Positions 9,026 to 18,102 of a DNA stretch of 64,000 nucleotides are shown here, piece after piece; within the stretch, counting starts at the first letter, position 1, and every line of letters begins with the position of its first letter. Position numbers and translations under genes: made by a program. Origin of the DNA: Ruminococcus flavefaciens (GTDB lineage Bacteria > Bacillota > Clostridia > Oscillospirales > Ruminococcaceae); NCBI GenBank assembly GCA_023662725.1, contig JAMPIL010000007.1, positions 1-64,000 on the forward strand. Reading direction: 5' to 3'. A model generated the notes under the pieces. The model was not told the origin of the DNA. It saw only the letters and a program-made list of their open reading frames with translations, and did no database searches.

Positions 9026-9706
9026 ATGGAACAGAAAAAAACATATCGTGTAGCGGAATGGTTTGTAAGCATTAACGGAGAGGGTACAAGAGCAGGCGAG
9101 TTATCTGTATTCATCAGGCTATGCGGATGTAATCTCCGATGCAGCTACTGTGATACTTTCTGGGCAAATGAGATAGATGCTAATTATACAGAAATGACAG
9201 CGGAAGAGATTCGAAGCCTGATTTCAGAAACAGGAATCCGAAACGTAACACTCACAGGAGGTGAACCGTTGATACATCCGTATGCAGAGGAACTTTTGGA
9301 GTGTCTTCTGCAAGATGATAAATTCAGTGTTGAGATAGAAACGAATGGCAGCGTTCCTATTGCAGATTTTATGAGCATACGAGATCGTGTAATTTTTACA
9401 TTGGACTACAAGCTTCCGGGAAGCGGTATGGAGGACAATATGCGGCTTGATGACAATATAAAATTTCTAAAAAAACAGGATTGCATAAAATTTGTAGCAG
9501 GCTCAGAGAAAGATCTGAAACGTGCCGAAGAATTGATCAGGAAATATAATTTGTGCAGTATATGTCATGTGTATTTCAGTCCGGTATACGGACAGATCGA
9601 TCCCGAGGATATAGTGGAATTCATGAAAAGGAAAAAATTGAATGGTGTACGGTTACAGTTACAGCTTCATAAATATATCTGGAAGCCGGATAAACGGGGA
9701 GTATAA
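9026..9706 (+). CDS. queE: 7-carboxy-7-deazaguanine synthase (radical SAM)
   Basis: The start at 9026 is chosen because GAGGG lies 9 bases upstream; an upstream in-frame ATG would overlap queD by 47 bases. The 226-residue enzyme rearranges carboxytetrahydropterin to 7-carboxy-7-deazaguanine with a 4Fe-4S cluster and S-adenosylmethionine. The cluster motif is CNLRCSYC (CX3CX2C). GEGTRAG precedes it and the SAM-binding LTGGEPLIH follows. It is cotranscribed with queD (4 bp gap). Confidence 0.92.
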   Translation: MEQKKTYRVAEWFVSINGEGTRAGELSVFIRLCGCNLRCSYCDTFWANEIDANYTEMTAEEIRSLISETGIRNVTLTGGEPLIHPYAEELLECLLQDDKFSVEIETNGSVPIADFMSIRDRVIFTLDYKLPGSGMEDNMRLDDNIKFLKKQDCIKFVAGSEKDLKRAEELIRKYNLCSICHVYFSPVYGQIDPEDIVEFMKRKKLNGVRLQLQLHKYIWKPDKRGV

Positions 9707-9720
9707 AGGAGCGTATAAAA

Positions 9721-10314
9721 ATGGCAGTCGATCAGAAAAAAATTGCATATCATATCCGTGGTATTCTTGAGGCATTAGGAGAAGATCCTGACCGTGAAGG
9801 TCTGCTGGAAACACCGGATCGTGTTGCAAGAATGTATGCAGAGGTATTCGAGGGTATTTCGTACAGCAATCATGATATAGCGCAGATGTTCGGAAAAACC
9901 TTTGAAGAAAGCTCTGCAAAGGGAAAAAGTTCTGCGGTAACAGTACGTGATATCAGTGTGTACAGCTATTGCGAACATCATATAGCTCTTATGTATGATA
10001 TGCACGTAAATGTTTCTTATCTTCCGAAAGGCAGAGTTATTGGTCTGAGCAAAATCGCGCGTATATGCGATATGGCAGCAAAACGTCTGCAATTGCAGGA
10101 GCGTCTGGGACAGGACATTGCTGATATTATGAAAGAGGCAACTGGTTCGGAAGATGTAGGCGTTGTTATAACTGCTTCACATAGCTGTATGACAGCCCGT
10201 GGTATACGCAATCTTCCGGCTAAGACTACTACTGCTACATTCTGCGGAGAATATGAGAATGATTCATTTTTGCAAAGTCTGGTTATGGATTCGACAAAGG
10301 GAGCGTGTTTGTAA
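9721..10314 (+). CDS. folE: GTP cyclohydrolase I
   Basis: A 197-residue FolE1 that opens GTP to dihydroneopterin triphosphate, the shared entry point of folate and queuosine synthesis. Family features are GEDPDREGLLETPDRVARM at the N-terminus, the zinc Cys and catalytic His in YSYCEHHIAL, the KGRVIGLSKIARI loop and the second zinc Cys in SHSCMTARGI. Its place between queE and queC, with the folate genes further down the same operon, explains why one copy can serve both pathways. Its stop overlaps the queC start (TAATG). Confidence 0.95.
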   Translation: MAVDQKKIAYHIRGILEALGEDPDREGLLETPDRVARMYAEVFEGISYSNHDIAQMFGKTFEESSAKGKSSAVTVRDISVYSYCEHHIALMYDMHVNVSYLPKGRVIGLSKIARICDMAAKRLQLQERLGQDIADIMKEATGSEDVGVVITASHSCMTARGIRNLPAKTTTATFCGEYENDSFLQSLVMDSTKGACL

Positions 10315-10997
10315 TGAAAGCAATGGTATTATTCAGCGGTGGAGTTGACAGCACTACCTGTCTTGCACAGGCTATAAAAAAGCATGGCGCATCCGAAGTG
10401 ATCGCACTATCGGTTTACTATGGTCAGCGGCATCAGAAAGAAATAGAATGCGCAGAGAAAATCGTTAAGTATTACGGAGTAAAATGGCAGAAGCTTGACC
10501 TTTCAAGCATCTTTACAGATTCAAACTGCTCCTTACTGCAAGGCTCTACAGAAGAAATTCCAAAGGAGAGCTATGCAAATCAGCTTAGTAAAACAGACGG
10601 TTCGCCGGTTTCAACATATGTTCCGTTTCGGAACGGTCTGTTTCTGGCTTCTGCGGCAAGTATTGCTATTACACATGGATGCAGTGTAATTTATTACGGT
10701 CCCCATGCAGATGATGCTGCCGGAAATGCATATCCCGATTGCAGTACTGTATTCAATCGAGCAATGGCGGAGGCGATTTATGAAGGAAGCGGACATGAAG
10801 TATGTATAGAAGCGCCCTTTATCAATTGCACCAAAAAGGATATTGTAAAAACAGGTTTGGAACTCGGCGTTCCATATGAGATGACATGGAGCTGCTATGA
10901 AGGCGGAGAGCATCACTGCGGAGTATGCGGTACGTGCCGTGACCGTGCGGAAGCGTTTCGTGCAAACGGAGTAATCGATCCGATAGAAAGGGAGTAA
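10314..10997 (+). CDS. queC: 7-cyano-7-deazaguanine synthase
   Basis: The start at 10314 overlaps the folE stop; an in-frame GTG at 10305 exists but looks less likely. The 227-residue enzyme uses ATP and ammonia to convert 7-carboxy-7-deazaguanine to preQ0. The PP-loop is [10 protein letters not shown] near the N-terminus. The C-terminal zinc site is the Cys cluster [18 protein letters not shown]. Substrate-binding segments such as [14 protein letters not shown] are in place. Confidence 0.95.
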   Translation: MKAMVLFSGGVDSTTCLAQAIKKHGASEVIALSVYYGQRHQKEIECAEKIVKYYGVKWQKLDLSSIFTDSNCSLLQGSTEEIPKESYANQLSKTDGSPVSTYVPFRNGLFLASAASIAITHGCSVIYYGPHADDAAGNAYPDCSTVFNRAMAEAIYEGSGHEVCIEAPFINCTKKDIVKTGLELGVPYEMTWSCYEGGEHHCGVCGTCRDRAEAFRANGVIDPIERE

Positions 10998-11001
10998 AGA
11001 A

Positions 11002-11499
11002 ATGACCGGAAGAAAAAAAGAAGAAACTGCCGGAATCACGTTGCTTGGAAACCAGCAGACAAAATATGCTGACAATTATGCGCCGGAAGTTCTTGAAACT
11101 TTTGATAATAAACATATCGGACGTGATTATTTTGTAAAGTTCAATTGTCCGGAATTCACCAGTCTCTGTCCTATTACAGGTCAGCCGGATTTTGCTGCAA
11201 TTTATATTTCATATGTACCCAACGTAAAAATGGTTGAAAGCAAATCACTGAAGCTGTATCTGTTCAGTTTTCGCAATCACGGTGACTTTCATGAGGACTG
11301 CGTAAATATCATCATGAACGATCTTATAAAGCTGATGGATCCTTACTATATCGAGGTTTGGGGAAAGTTTACTCCAAGAGGCGGAATTTCAATTGATCCA
11401 TACTGCAACTACGGCAAACCTGAAACAAAATGGGAACAGGTAGCGTGGGAACGGATGACGCATCATGATCTGTATCCGGAGAAAATAGACAACCGATAA
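11002..11499 (+). CDS. queF: NADPH-dependent 7-cyano-7-deazaguanine reductase
   Basis: A 165-residue unimodular QueF of the YkvM type, which reduces the nitrile of preQ0 to preQ1, the riboswitch ligand proposed upstream. The active-site Cys is in [12 protein letters not shown] and the NADPH-binding QueF motif is [20 protein letters not shown]. It lies 4 bp after queC. With it the operon covers GTP to preQ1 completely. The later steps (Tgt, QueA, QueG) are not in this window. Confidence 0.95.
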   Translation: MTGRKKEETAGITLLGNQQTKYADNYAPEVLETFDNKHIGRDYFVKFNCPEFTSLCPITGQPDFAAIYISYVPNVKMVESKSLKLYLFSFRNHGDFHEDCVNIIMNDLIKLMDPYYIEVWGKFTPRGGISIDPYCNYGKPETKWEQVAWERMTHHDLYPEKIDNR

Positions 11500-11503
11500 T
11501 AAA

Positions 11504-12001
11504 ATGAGGGATAATTTGAATCTTGAAATAACTAACAGAATAATTGCTTGCGATAAATATCTTCATGAACTTAAATTGCTTGAGGAACTCGAACATGATC
11601 GCATCTTTTGCGGACATGATATTGAACATTTTCTGAATGTTGCACGGATAACTATGATAATGTGCTGTGAAAATAGTATCTGTATCAATCCTGATATTGT
11701 ATATTCAGCAGCCTTGCTTCATGATATAGGAAGAACGGATGAGTATATCAGCGGTGTGCCCCATGATGAAGCCGGAATCCGTAAAGCGGAAGTTATACTA
11801 AACGAAGTAGGATGCAATGAAGAAATGAAAGAAAAAATACTTAGTCTTATCGGAAGTCATCGAAATAAAAGCGGAAATGACTGCTCTCCGGAAGAGATAT
11901 TCTACAGAGCAGATAAAAAATCACGGCTGTGCTTCTGCTGTCCTGCACAGGAAGATTGTAACTGGTCTGAGGAAAAAAGAAATATGAAAATTGAGGTGTG
12001 A
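11504..12001 (+). CDS. HD-domain phosphohydrolase in the folate operon
   Basis: A 165-residue protein with a metal-dependent HD domain: the first His in GHDIEHFLNV, the HD pair in ALLHDIGRTD and a later His in IGSHRNK. The C-terminus carries an unusual CFCCPAQEDC cluster. It starts 4 bp after queF and ends 3 bp before folP. Family members hydrolyse phosphate esters. From the context I infer a nucleotide or pterin phosphate substrate; a dihydroneopterin phosphate is attractive because no Nudix enzyme for that step is seen in the operon. This is unproven. Confidence 0.7.
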   Translation: MRDNLNLEITNRIIACDKYLHELKLLEELEHDRIFCGHDIEHFLNVARITMIMCCENSICINPDIVYSAALLHDIGRTDEYISGVPHDEAGIRKAEVILNEVGCNEEMKEKILSLIGSHRNKSGNDCSPEEIFYRADKKSRLCFCCPAQEDCNWSEEKRNMKIEV

Positions 12002-12004
12002 ATA

Positions 12005-12829
12005 ATGCTTATCGGAAACAAAGAATTCGATACTGACCATAACTGTTATATAATGGGAATACTTAATTTTACTCCTGATTCTTTTTCAGACGGAGGAGTT
12101 TTTAATAATTTGGATGCAGCTCTTAAACACGTTGAGCAAATGATCGCTGACGGCATGGATATAGTAGACATCGGCGGAGAATCTACACGTCCCGGATACA
12201 CAAAAATTTCAGATGATGAAGAAATAAACAGAGTTGTGCCGGTAATTGAAGCAGTCAAAAACCGTTTTGATATTCCTGTGTCGCTTGATACTTATAAGTA
12301 CGCAGTAGCGAAAGCTGGAATAAAGGCAGGAGCCGATCTCATTAATGATATATGGGGACTGAAATACGATAATGGTGAAATGGCGGAGCTTATCGCAGAA
12401 AGCGGCTTGCCATGCTGTCTTATGCATAACAGAAAAAATACTGACTATGTAAATTTTCTTGATGATATGATTTCGGATTTAAAAATCACTCTTGATATCG
12501 CCCGGAAAGCAGGTATTGACAGGGATAAAATCATTCTTGATCCCGGAGTAGGATTTGCAAAAAATTATGAAAATAATCTGGAAGCAATAGATCGTCTTGA
12601 TTTCCTTCGTAGTAACCTCGGTTATCCTGTATTGCTGGGGGCTTCAAGAAAATCTGTGATTGGTCTGACTCTTGATCTGCCTGCTGCTGACAGACTTGAA
12701 GGTACGCTTGCGGTGACTGTGGTCGGAGCAATGAGAGGGGCTTCATTCATCAGAGTTCATGATGTTAAAGAGAATATACGTGCGGTCAGAATGACTCAGG
12801 CAATAATGAGAGGATATTCAAATGGATAA
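12005..12829 (+). CDS. folP: Dihydropteroate synthase
   Basis: A 274-residue TIM-barrel enzyme that joins 6-hydroxymethyl-dihydropterin diphosphate to p-aminobenzoate. The signatures are ILNFTPDSFSDGG, DIGGESTRPGY, the pterin-binding LDPGVGFAKNYENN, LGASRKSVIG and the terminal RVHDVKENIRAV. It overlaps folBK by 8 bases, so translation is coupled. Target of sulfonamides. Confidence 0.96.
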   Translation: MLIGNKEFDTDHNCYIMGILNFTPDSFSDGGVFNNLDAALKHVEQMIADGMDIVDIGGESTRPGYTKISDDEEINRVVPVIEAVKNRFDIPVSLDTYKYAVAKAGIKAGADLINDIWGLKYDNGEMAELIAESGLPCCLMHNRKNTDYVNFLDDMISDLKITLDIARKAGIDRDKIILDPGVGFAKNYENNLEAIDRLDFLRSNLGYPVLLGASRKSVIGLTLDLPAADRLEGTLAVTVVGAMRGASFIRVHDVKENIRAVRMTQAIMRGYSNG

Positions 12830-13643
12830 AATATGTATTGAAGAGCTGAAAATATTTGCTCATCACGGCGTTTTTGAACATGAAAATGTAAATGGACAAA
12901 ATTTCTATGTTAATGCAGTCCTCTATGTTGATACTGAGAGTGCAGGAATATCCGATGAGCTTGAAAGATCTGTGGATTACGGCAGCGTATGTAAACTTAT
13001 CGAAAATGTAATGACTGAAAACACGTGCCAGCTCATTGAAGCCGCTGCTCAAGCGGTTGCATCCGCTATACTGCGCACCTATGAATTGGTTGACAGTGTG
13101 GATATTGAGATAAGGAAACCGGAAGCTCCTATAGATATGGAATTTGGCTCTGTATCAGTTAAGATACATCGAAGCTGGCACACGGTTGTAATTGCTCTTG
13201 GCTCAAATATAGGGGATAGCAGAGCATATATTAAAGGAGCTGTAAGTAAACTGATTAACAACGAGTACATCAAAAATGTTAAGCAATCTGAACTTATTGT
13301 GACGAAGCCTTACGGTTACACTGATCAGGAAGATTTTCTCAATGGAGCAGTAATTTGTCGTACTATATATTCTCCGCATGGATTGCTTCGCCTTATGCAG
13401 TCTATTGAAAATGAAGCCGGACGTGTTCGTGAAATCCACTGGGGACCACGAACGCTGGATCTGGATCTTATTTTATATGATAACGATATAATTAACGCTC
13501 CCGACCTCATAGTTCCTCATCCCGATATGCATAACCGTACTTTTGTACTTGAACCTGCCGCCGAGCTTGCTCCGGGATACAGACATCCTATTCTTGGACA
13601 GACTCTTGCGCAGCTTCTTGAAAAACTGAAAAATAATGGTTAG
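12822..13643 (+). CDS. folBK: Bifunctional dihydroneopterin aldolase / HPPK
   Basis: A 273-residue fusion. Residues 1-115 are a FolB aldolase (LKIFAHHGVFEHE with the substrate-binding region, VDYGSVCKLIE and the Lys in EIRKPEAP). Residues about 120-273 are FolK, 6-hydroxymethyl-7,8-dihydropterin pyrophosphokinase, with ALGSNIGDS, GPRTLDLDLILYD and VPHPDMHNRTFVLEP. Fusions of this type are common in Firmicutes. It overlaps folP upstream and folA downstream, each by 8 bases. Confidence 0.95.
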   Translation: MDKICIEELKIFAHHGVFEHENVNGQNFYVNAVLYVDTESAGISDELERSVDYGSVCKLIENVMTENTCQLIEAAAQAVASAILRTYELVDSVDIEIRKPEAPIDMEFGSVSVKIHRSWHTVVIALGSNIGDSRAYIKGAVSKLINNEYIKNVKQSELIVTKPYGYTDQEDFLNGAVICRTIYSPHGLLRLMQSIENEAGRVREIHWGPRTLDLDLILYDNDIINAPDLIVPHPDMHNRTFVLEPAAELAPGYRHPILGQTLAQLLEKLKNNG

Positions 13644-14133
13644 TATCATTGCAGCCGTTGCAAAAAACGGAGTTATCGGTTCTTGCGGACGTATACCATG
13701 GAATATTCCGGAGGATATGGAGTATTTCCGCAAAGTAACTATGGGTGGCATAGTCATAATGGGACGGAAGACTCATGAGGAAATAGGCAGACCGTTGCCT
13801 GAAAGATTCAATATTATTGTGTCGCAAAGCAAAAACTTCTCAGGTGATAATTTGCGAACAGTACGCAGTCTTGAAGAGGCTATTTCTCTTGGAGAGCAGT
13901 ATGCGAGTGAAAAAGAAATACCGCCAAGGATATTTCTTTGCGGAGGACAGAGAATATATTCTCAGGGAATGAAATATTCCCAAAGACTTTATCTTACCGA
14001 GATAGACGCAGATTATAACGGAGACGCATTCTTTCCGGAATTAGATCGTGAACGTTTCAGACTTGAATCCAAAATTATCGGAAAAACTCCCGGAGTGAAA
14101 TTCTGCGTTTATGAAACCGTTTCAGAAAAATAA
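13636..14133 (+). CDS. folA: Dihydrofolate reductase
   Basis: A 165-residue enzyme that reduces dihydrofolate with NADPH. Visible motifs are IAAVAKNGVIG, the substrate loop PWNIPEDMEYFR (its acidic residue is the conserved proton donor region), the NADPH-binding MGRKTHEEIG and FLCGGQRIYSQ. It is the last gene of the long operon. A folC gene and an obvious terminator are not seen before the panB promoter at 14160. Confidence 0.95.
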   Translation: MVSIIAAVAKNGVIGSCGRIPWNIPEDMEYFRKVTMGGIVIMGRKTHEEIGRPLPERFNIIVSQSKNFSGDNLRTVRSLEEAISLGEQYASEKEIPPRIFLCGGQRIYSQGMKYSQRLYLTEIDADYNGDAFFPELDRERFRLESKIIGKTPGVKFCVYETVSEK

Positions 14134-14159
14134 AATTTTGTAATAATTATCGTAACATA

Positions 14160-14188
14160 TTGAAAAAATAAGAAATTTGTGGTATAAT
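14160..14188 (+). promoter_or_regulatory. Sigma-A promoter of the panBCD operon
   Basis: TTGAAA (14160-14165) and TATAAT (14183-14188) are spaced by 17 bp, preceded by an AT-rich stretch. It lies 59 bp before panB, whose ribosome site is AAGGAG. Confidence 0.8.
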
Positions 14189-14246
14189 ATACTTGTATCT
14201 TATCCGTATGGGCGGAAAGGTAACATTATTTTAAGGAGAATCATAT

Positions 14247-15089
14247 ATGAACACGATTTCTACATTGCTTAAACAGAAGCAAACCGGAGATAAGATCACA
14301 ATGATTACCGCTTATGATTATACCACTGCGAAAATAATGGATCAGTGCGGAGTAAATTCGATTCTGGTCGGCGATTCACTGGGAATGGTAATGATGGGGT
14401 ATGAAAACACGCTTCCTGTAACTATGGATGATATGATTCATCATACAGCCGCCGTTTCAAGAGGTGCGGAAAATGCTTTTGTTGTAGCGGATATGCCATT
14501 TCTCTCTTATCAGGTAAGCGTTCAGGATGCGGTAGCAAATGCCGGACGACTTATTAAAGAAGGCGGAGCAAATGCAGTGAAGCTTGAAGGCGGAGCTGAT
14601 GTCTGCGATAGAATAAGCGCTATTGTCAAAGCCTCTATTCCCGTTGTTGCTCATCTTGGATTGACACCGCAGTCGGTCAACGCTTTCGGCGGATTCAAAG
14701 TTCAGGGCAAAAGTCTTGATAATGCAAGAAAACTGATAGACGACGCATTAAAAATTCAGGATGCCGGAGCCTGCGCAGTCGTGCTTGAGGGAATCCCTGC
14801 CAAGCTTGCGGAAATAATAACGAAAAACCTTACTATTCCTACTATAGGAATCGGAGCGGGTAATGGATGTGACGGACAGGTTCTGGTATATCAGGATATG
14901 CTCGGACTGACAACAGGTCATACTCCCAAATTCGTAAAGCGCTTTGCAGATGTCGGAACGCTTATGCGGCAGGGTATCGCTGACTATATAAATGAAACAA
15001 AATCCGGTGCTTTTCCGTCGGATGAACACACTTACAGCATAGATGAAGATGTAATATCTGAACTTATCAAGGAGGCAGATCAAAAGTGA
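14247..15089 (+). CDS. panB: 3-methyl-2-oxobutanoate hydroxymethyltransferase
   Basis: A 280-residue enzyme that forms ketopantoate from alpha-ketoisovalerate and methylene-tetrahydrofolate. The N-terminal [14 protein letters not shown], the metal-binding [13 protein letters not shown], the KLEGG segment and [20 protein letters not shown] are the family signatures. It needs a folate cofactor, which may be why it sits next to the folate operon. Its stop overlaps the GTG start of panC. Confidence 0.96.
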   Translation: MNTISTLLKQKQTGDKITMITAYDYTTAKIMDQCGVNSILVGDSLGMVMMGYENTLPVTMDDMIHHTAAVSRGAENAFVVADMPFLSYQVSVQDAVANAGRLIKEGGANAVKLEGGADVCDRISAIVKASIPVVAHLGLTPQSVNAFGGFKVQGKSLDNARKLIDDALKIQDAGACAVVLEGIPAKLAEIITKNLTIPTIGIGAGNGCDGQVLVYQDMLGLTTGHTPKFVKRFADVGTLMRQGIADYINETKSGAFPSDEHTYSIDEDVISELIKEADQK

Positions 15090-15934
15090 AGATCGTTAAG
15101 ACTATTGAAGAAGTACGCAGTCAGGTAAAAGAATGGAGAGCTCAGGGACTGACGGTAGGTCTTGTTCCTACAATGGGCTATCTTCATGAGGGACACGCAA
15201 GCCTTATTGAAGCGTCTCACCGGGATAACGACAGAACTATTGTATCTGATTTTGTAAATCCTATGCAGTTCGGACCTACAGAGGATCTTGAAAGCTATCC
15301 TCGTGATATTGAACTTGATTCGGCGGTAGTTGAGGCTCATGGCGGAGATCTTATTTTCAATCCCGAACCGGAGGAGATGTATCACGAAGGTTTTTCATCA
15401 TTTGTTGATATGACAGTTCTTACACAGGAACTTTGCGGACTTAGCCGTCCCGTACATTTCAGGGGAGTATGCACCGTAGTGTCAAAGCTTTTCAATATTG
15501 TAAAACCCGATCGTGCGTACTTTGGCAAAAAAGATGCTCAGCAGCTTGCAGTTATCCGTCATATGGCCGATGATCTCAATATGGATATAGAAATAATCGG
15601 ATGCCCTATCGTCCGTGAAGCTGACGGACTTGCAAAAAGTTCACGAAACACATATCTCAGCGAAGGTGAAAGAAAAGCAGCTTTGGTTCTTTCCGAATCA
15701 ATATTTCTCGGTATGAATATGGTCAAAAACGGTGAAAAGAGCTGCTCTGCAATCATTGAAGCAATGAAACAGCATATCAGTTCCGAACCGCTTGCCAGTA
15801 TAGATTATGTAAAAATTGTGGATTGTGCAACAATGCAGCAGATATCAGAGCTTGACCGTCCCGCACTCTGCGCAATTGCCGTTTGTATCGGCAAAACACG
15901 TCTTATCGACAATTTCTTTACAGAAGACGTATAA
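15086..15934 (+). CDS. panC: Pantothenate synthetase
   Basis: A 282-residue ATP-dependent ligase joining pantoate to beta-alanine. It uses a GTG start at 15086 with GGAGG 10 bases upstream. Family motifs include [14 protein letters not shown] (HxGH nucleotidyltransferase motif), [25 protein letters not shown] and the late loop [12 protein letters not shown] (KMSKS-like). Full length and cotranscribed with panB and panD. Confidence 0.96.
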   Translation: MKIVKTIEEVRSQVKEWRAQGLTVGLVPTMGYLHEGHASLIEASHRDNDRTIVSDFVNPMQFGPTEDLESYPRDIELDSAVVEAHGGDLIFNPEPEEMYHEGFSSFVDMTVLTQELCGLSRPVHFRGVCTVVSKLFNIVKPDRAYFGKKDAQQLAVIRHMADDLNMDIEIIGCPIVREADGLAKSSRNTYLSEGERKAALVLSESIFLGMNMVKNGEKSCSAIIEAMKQHISSEPLASIDYVKIVDCATMQQISELDRPALCAIAVCIGKTRLIDNFFTEDV

Positions 15935-15947
15935 GGAGGACGGTATA

Positions 15948-16331
15948 ATGCAGATATCAATGCTTAAAAGTAAGATTCACCGTGCCGTTATAACTCAGGC
16001 TGAACTGAATTACGTGGGCAGCGTGACCATTGATGAAGATCTGATGGAAGCAGCCGGACTCTATGAGTACGAACACGTTCACATTGTTAATGTAAACAGC
16101 GGAAGCCGTATTGAAACATATGTTATTGCCGGCGATAGGGGAAGCGGAGTGATTTGTCTCAATGGTGCAGCAGCCCGATCGGGACAGAAAGGCGATACAG
16201 TAATTATAATGTCTTATGCCAGTATGTCACCTGAGGAATCTTCTGCTCATCGTCCAAAAGTAGTTTTTGTCGGAGATAAAAACGAAATAATTAAGGTTGC
16301 AGACTACGAAAAACATGGTAAACTTATATAA
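15948..16331 (+). CDS. panD: Aspartate 1-decarboxylase proenzyme
   Basis: The start at 15948 follows AAGGAGGA; upstream in-frame codons belong to panC read in another frame. The 127-residue pyruvoyl enzyme makes beta-alanine from aspartate. The self-cleavage site is Gly24-Ser25 in NYVGSVTID, exactly at the usual position, and the Ser becomes the pyruvoyl group. The substrate loop [11 protein letters not shown] and the YASM segment are present. Confidence 0.96.
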   Translation: MQISMLKSKIHRAVITQAELNYVGSVTIDEDLMEAAGLYEYEHVHIVNVNSGSRIETYVIAGDRGSGVICLNGAAARSGQKGDTVIIMSYASMSPEESSAHRPKVVFVGDKNEIIKVADYEKHGKLI

Positions 16332-16334
16332 ACT

Positions 16335-16364
16335 AAAGACGCTTCGTACGTGAAGCGTCTTTTT
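16335..16364. terminator. Bidirectional terminator between panD and panG
   Basis: A perfect 9-bp stem (AGACGCTTC at 16337-16345, GAAGCGTCT at 16352-16360) is flanked by A residues on the left and T residues on the right, so it works on both strands. It ends the panBCD and panG operons, which converge here. Confidence 0.88.
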
Positions 16365-16365
16365 A

Positions 16366-17226
16366 CTATTCAGAAAAATCAGATGACAATATTTGTCTCA
16401 TATATTCATAGTTCGTATCAGGATGTTTTTTCTGTGCAAGCTCTATCAGCTTGAGAGACAAACTTTTATACATTGTCCTGTCTTGTTCATCGTTTATGCA
16501 TTCAAGATGTCTGATAACGGTTGAGGTATCGCATCTTTCTACCGGACCTGTAAGCGCTGCAACAGGACCAGCTTCAAAAATATTCCTGATATTGTTCATT
16601 ACCAGAGGTTTTAGAGCGGACAATGCATCTTCTTCAGTAAATCCGCATTTTTTCATAAGAGAAATGCTCTCGTAAACCAATGCGCATACAAGATTGCTCG
16701 AAACAGCGCAAGCGGCATGATATTCTCTTTTAGTCTCACCGGAAATAATTCTGATGCGATTGCCAATTTTATTGAAAAAGTTTATCCACTCGTCAAGATA
16801 CTCTGTATCGCCTTCAATGCAGAAAAAAGCGTCATTTAGTTTGGTATAGGAATTGTATTTATCGCTTATAGGGAAAAGGGGATGAATAGAATAACCAAAT
16901 GCTCCGTATTCTGATATGTCGGGAAAAGCTTCTGATGCGGTTATTGAACCGCTGCAATGGCATATTTGTTTTCCTGATATACCCAAGCGTTTTATTTTAT
17001 CGTAAATCTTTTTAATTTCGCTGTCGGGAACTGTTAGAAATATAATGCTGCTGTCACTTATCAATTTGGCTGTATTATTATATTGTTCCGAACTTGTAAA
17101 TTCTGCTGCATCTTTTGCCGATTCAGATTTTTGACTGTAATATCCTGTAACATTAATACCATTTTCTGAAAAGTATTTTCCCAATGAAAAACCGACTTTT
17201 CCTGCTCCAATAAATCCTATATTCAT
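16366..17226 (-). CDS. panG: Rossmann/DUF2520 protein, probable ketopantoate reductase
   Basis: The start at 17226 has GGAGGA five bases upstream; a TTG four codons earlier would swallow that site. The 286-residue product has an N-terminal Rossmann fold (IGFIGAGKVGFSLGKYF, then IIFLTVPDSEI) and a DUF2520-type helical C-terminus beginning near residue 150 (ETKREYHAACAVSSNL). This architecture is that of PanG, the alternative ketopantoate reductase first described in Francisella and also found in Firmicutes. Sitting beside panBCD with no panE in view, it would supply pantoate. The function is inferred from family and context. Confidence 0.82.
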   Translation of the reverse strand: MNIGFIGAGKVGFSLGKYFSENGINVTGYYSQKSESAKDAAEFTSSEQYNNTAKLISDSSIIFLTVPDSEIKKIYDKIKRLGISGKQICHCSGSITASEAFPDISEYGAFGYSIHPLFPISDKYNSYTKLNDAFFCIEGDTEYLDEWINFFNKIGNRIRIISGETKREYHAACAVSSNLVCALVYESISLMKKCGFTEEDALSALKPLVMNNIRNIFEAGPVAALTGPVERCDTSTVIRHLECINDEQDRTMYKSLSLKLIELAQKKHPDTNYEYMRQILSSDFSE

Positions 17227-17269
17227 TAAATCCTCCAATCAAAATCAAATTTCAAATGACAGCTAATAC

Positions 17270-17683
17270 TTACTCTTCGTTAAATTTTATTTTGTATACA
17301 AATTTTACCGGTATATCTGTGCCGTCAACAAATCTCAGTTTTTCTTCTTCTTCATCAAAAAACCTAAAATTCCCTTTATAAGTTACATACGTTCCGCCTG
17401 ATTTTCGACTGTCAGGTTTAAAATAAATAACTGTAACCGGTGGACGTTCATATTGCATTTTTATTAACTGCTGAAACGACTTATTCAGTTCATCCAGTCT
17501 ATCATCTGACATAACCTCAAATTTATCGGTATAACGTGCCGTTTCATCTATTTCATCATCAAAACCGGTAAGAGCTGCAAAAGGAGAAAATTGCACCGCA
17601 CGCTCTATCATTGACATAGGTTTATGATTTTTCAATTGATATCTTGGATGATCCATGATATCTGTATAGTCATAATTGTTCAT
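17270..17683 (-). CDS. YolD-like partner of a Y-family polymerase
   Basis: The start at 17683 follows GGAG; the longer frame reaches back into the VOC gene. The 137-residue protein has the YolD-like segment RAVQFSPFAALTGFDDEI and downstream beta strands rich in charged residues. YolD-like genes usually sit next to UvrX/UmuC-type polymerases in Firmicutes and phages. Here the polymerase is two genes upstream in the same operon. Molecular role not established; presumably an accessory protein for translesion synthesis. Confidence 0.75.
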   Translation of the reverse strand: MNNYDYTDIMDHPRYQLKNHKPMSMIERAVQFSPFAALTGFDDEIDETARYTDKFEVMSDDRLDELNKSFQQLIKMQYERPPVTVIYFKPDSRKSGGTYVTYKGNFRFFDEEEEKLRFVDGTDIPVKFVYKIKFNEE

Positions 17684-17711
17684 CAAAAAACTCCATACAT
17701 TTGTTCTGTCC

Positions 17712-18092
17712 TCACCATTTCTGGCAAAAAAATTCAATTTCCTCGCCCAGCGGACCTTTGCAAAATGTGATTCTTGCCTTTAATGAGGGATCTCCGCCGA
17801 TCTGTACGTCTTTGGGTTCAACAAAAACCTCGTATCCGGCCGACTTTACTTTCTCCGCATAAGCGTCCGCATCGTCTACAGCAAAGGCAAAATGACGTAT
17901 AGTGCCTTTTTCCAGATCTTCTTTACCGTCTCTGAAAATTTCGACCATGCCTGCTCCTGTATCAAATAATATACATTTATCGCACTCCTTGAAAACTGAA
18001 AGCTTCAGTATTTCAGCATAGAAATATCTAACCTCCTGATATTCTGTATCGTTTTTGCATTTCATTGAAATATGATGTATTCCCTTAATCAT
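17712..18092 (-). CDS. VOC-fold (glyoxalase-like) protein
   Basis: The start at 18092 follows GGAGGA; the longer frame runs into the polymerase gene. The 126-residue protein has two beta-alpha-beta-beta-beta modules of the vicinal oxygen chelate superfamily, with candidate metal residues in GIHHISMKC, MVEIFRDG, IRHFAFAVDD and EEIEFFC. Substrate unknown. It lies between the polymerase and its YolD-like partner, which is an unusual insertion into an otherwise conserved pair. Confidence 0.8.
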   Translation of the reverse strand: MIKGIHHISMKCKNDTEYQEVRYFYAEILKLSVFKECDKCILFDTGAGMVEIFRDGKEDLEKGTIRHFAFAVDDADAYAEKVKSAGYEVFVEPKDVQIGGDPSLKARITFCKGPLGEEIEFFCQKW

Positions 18093-18102
18093 AATATCCT
18101 CC

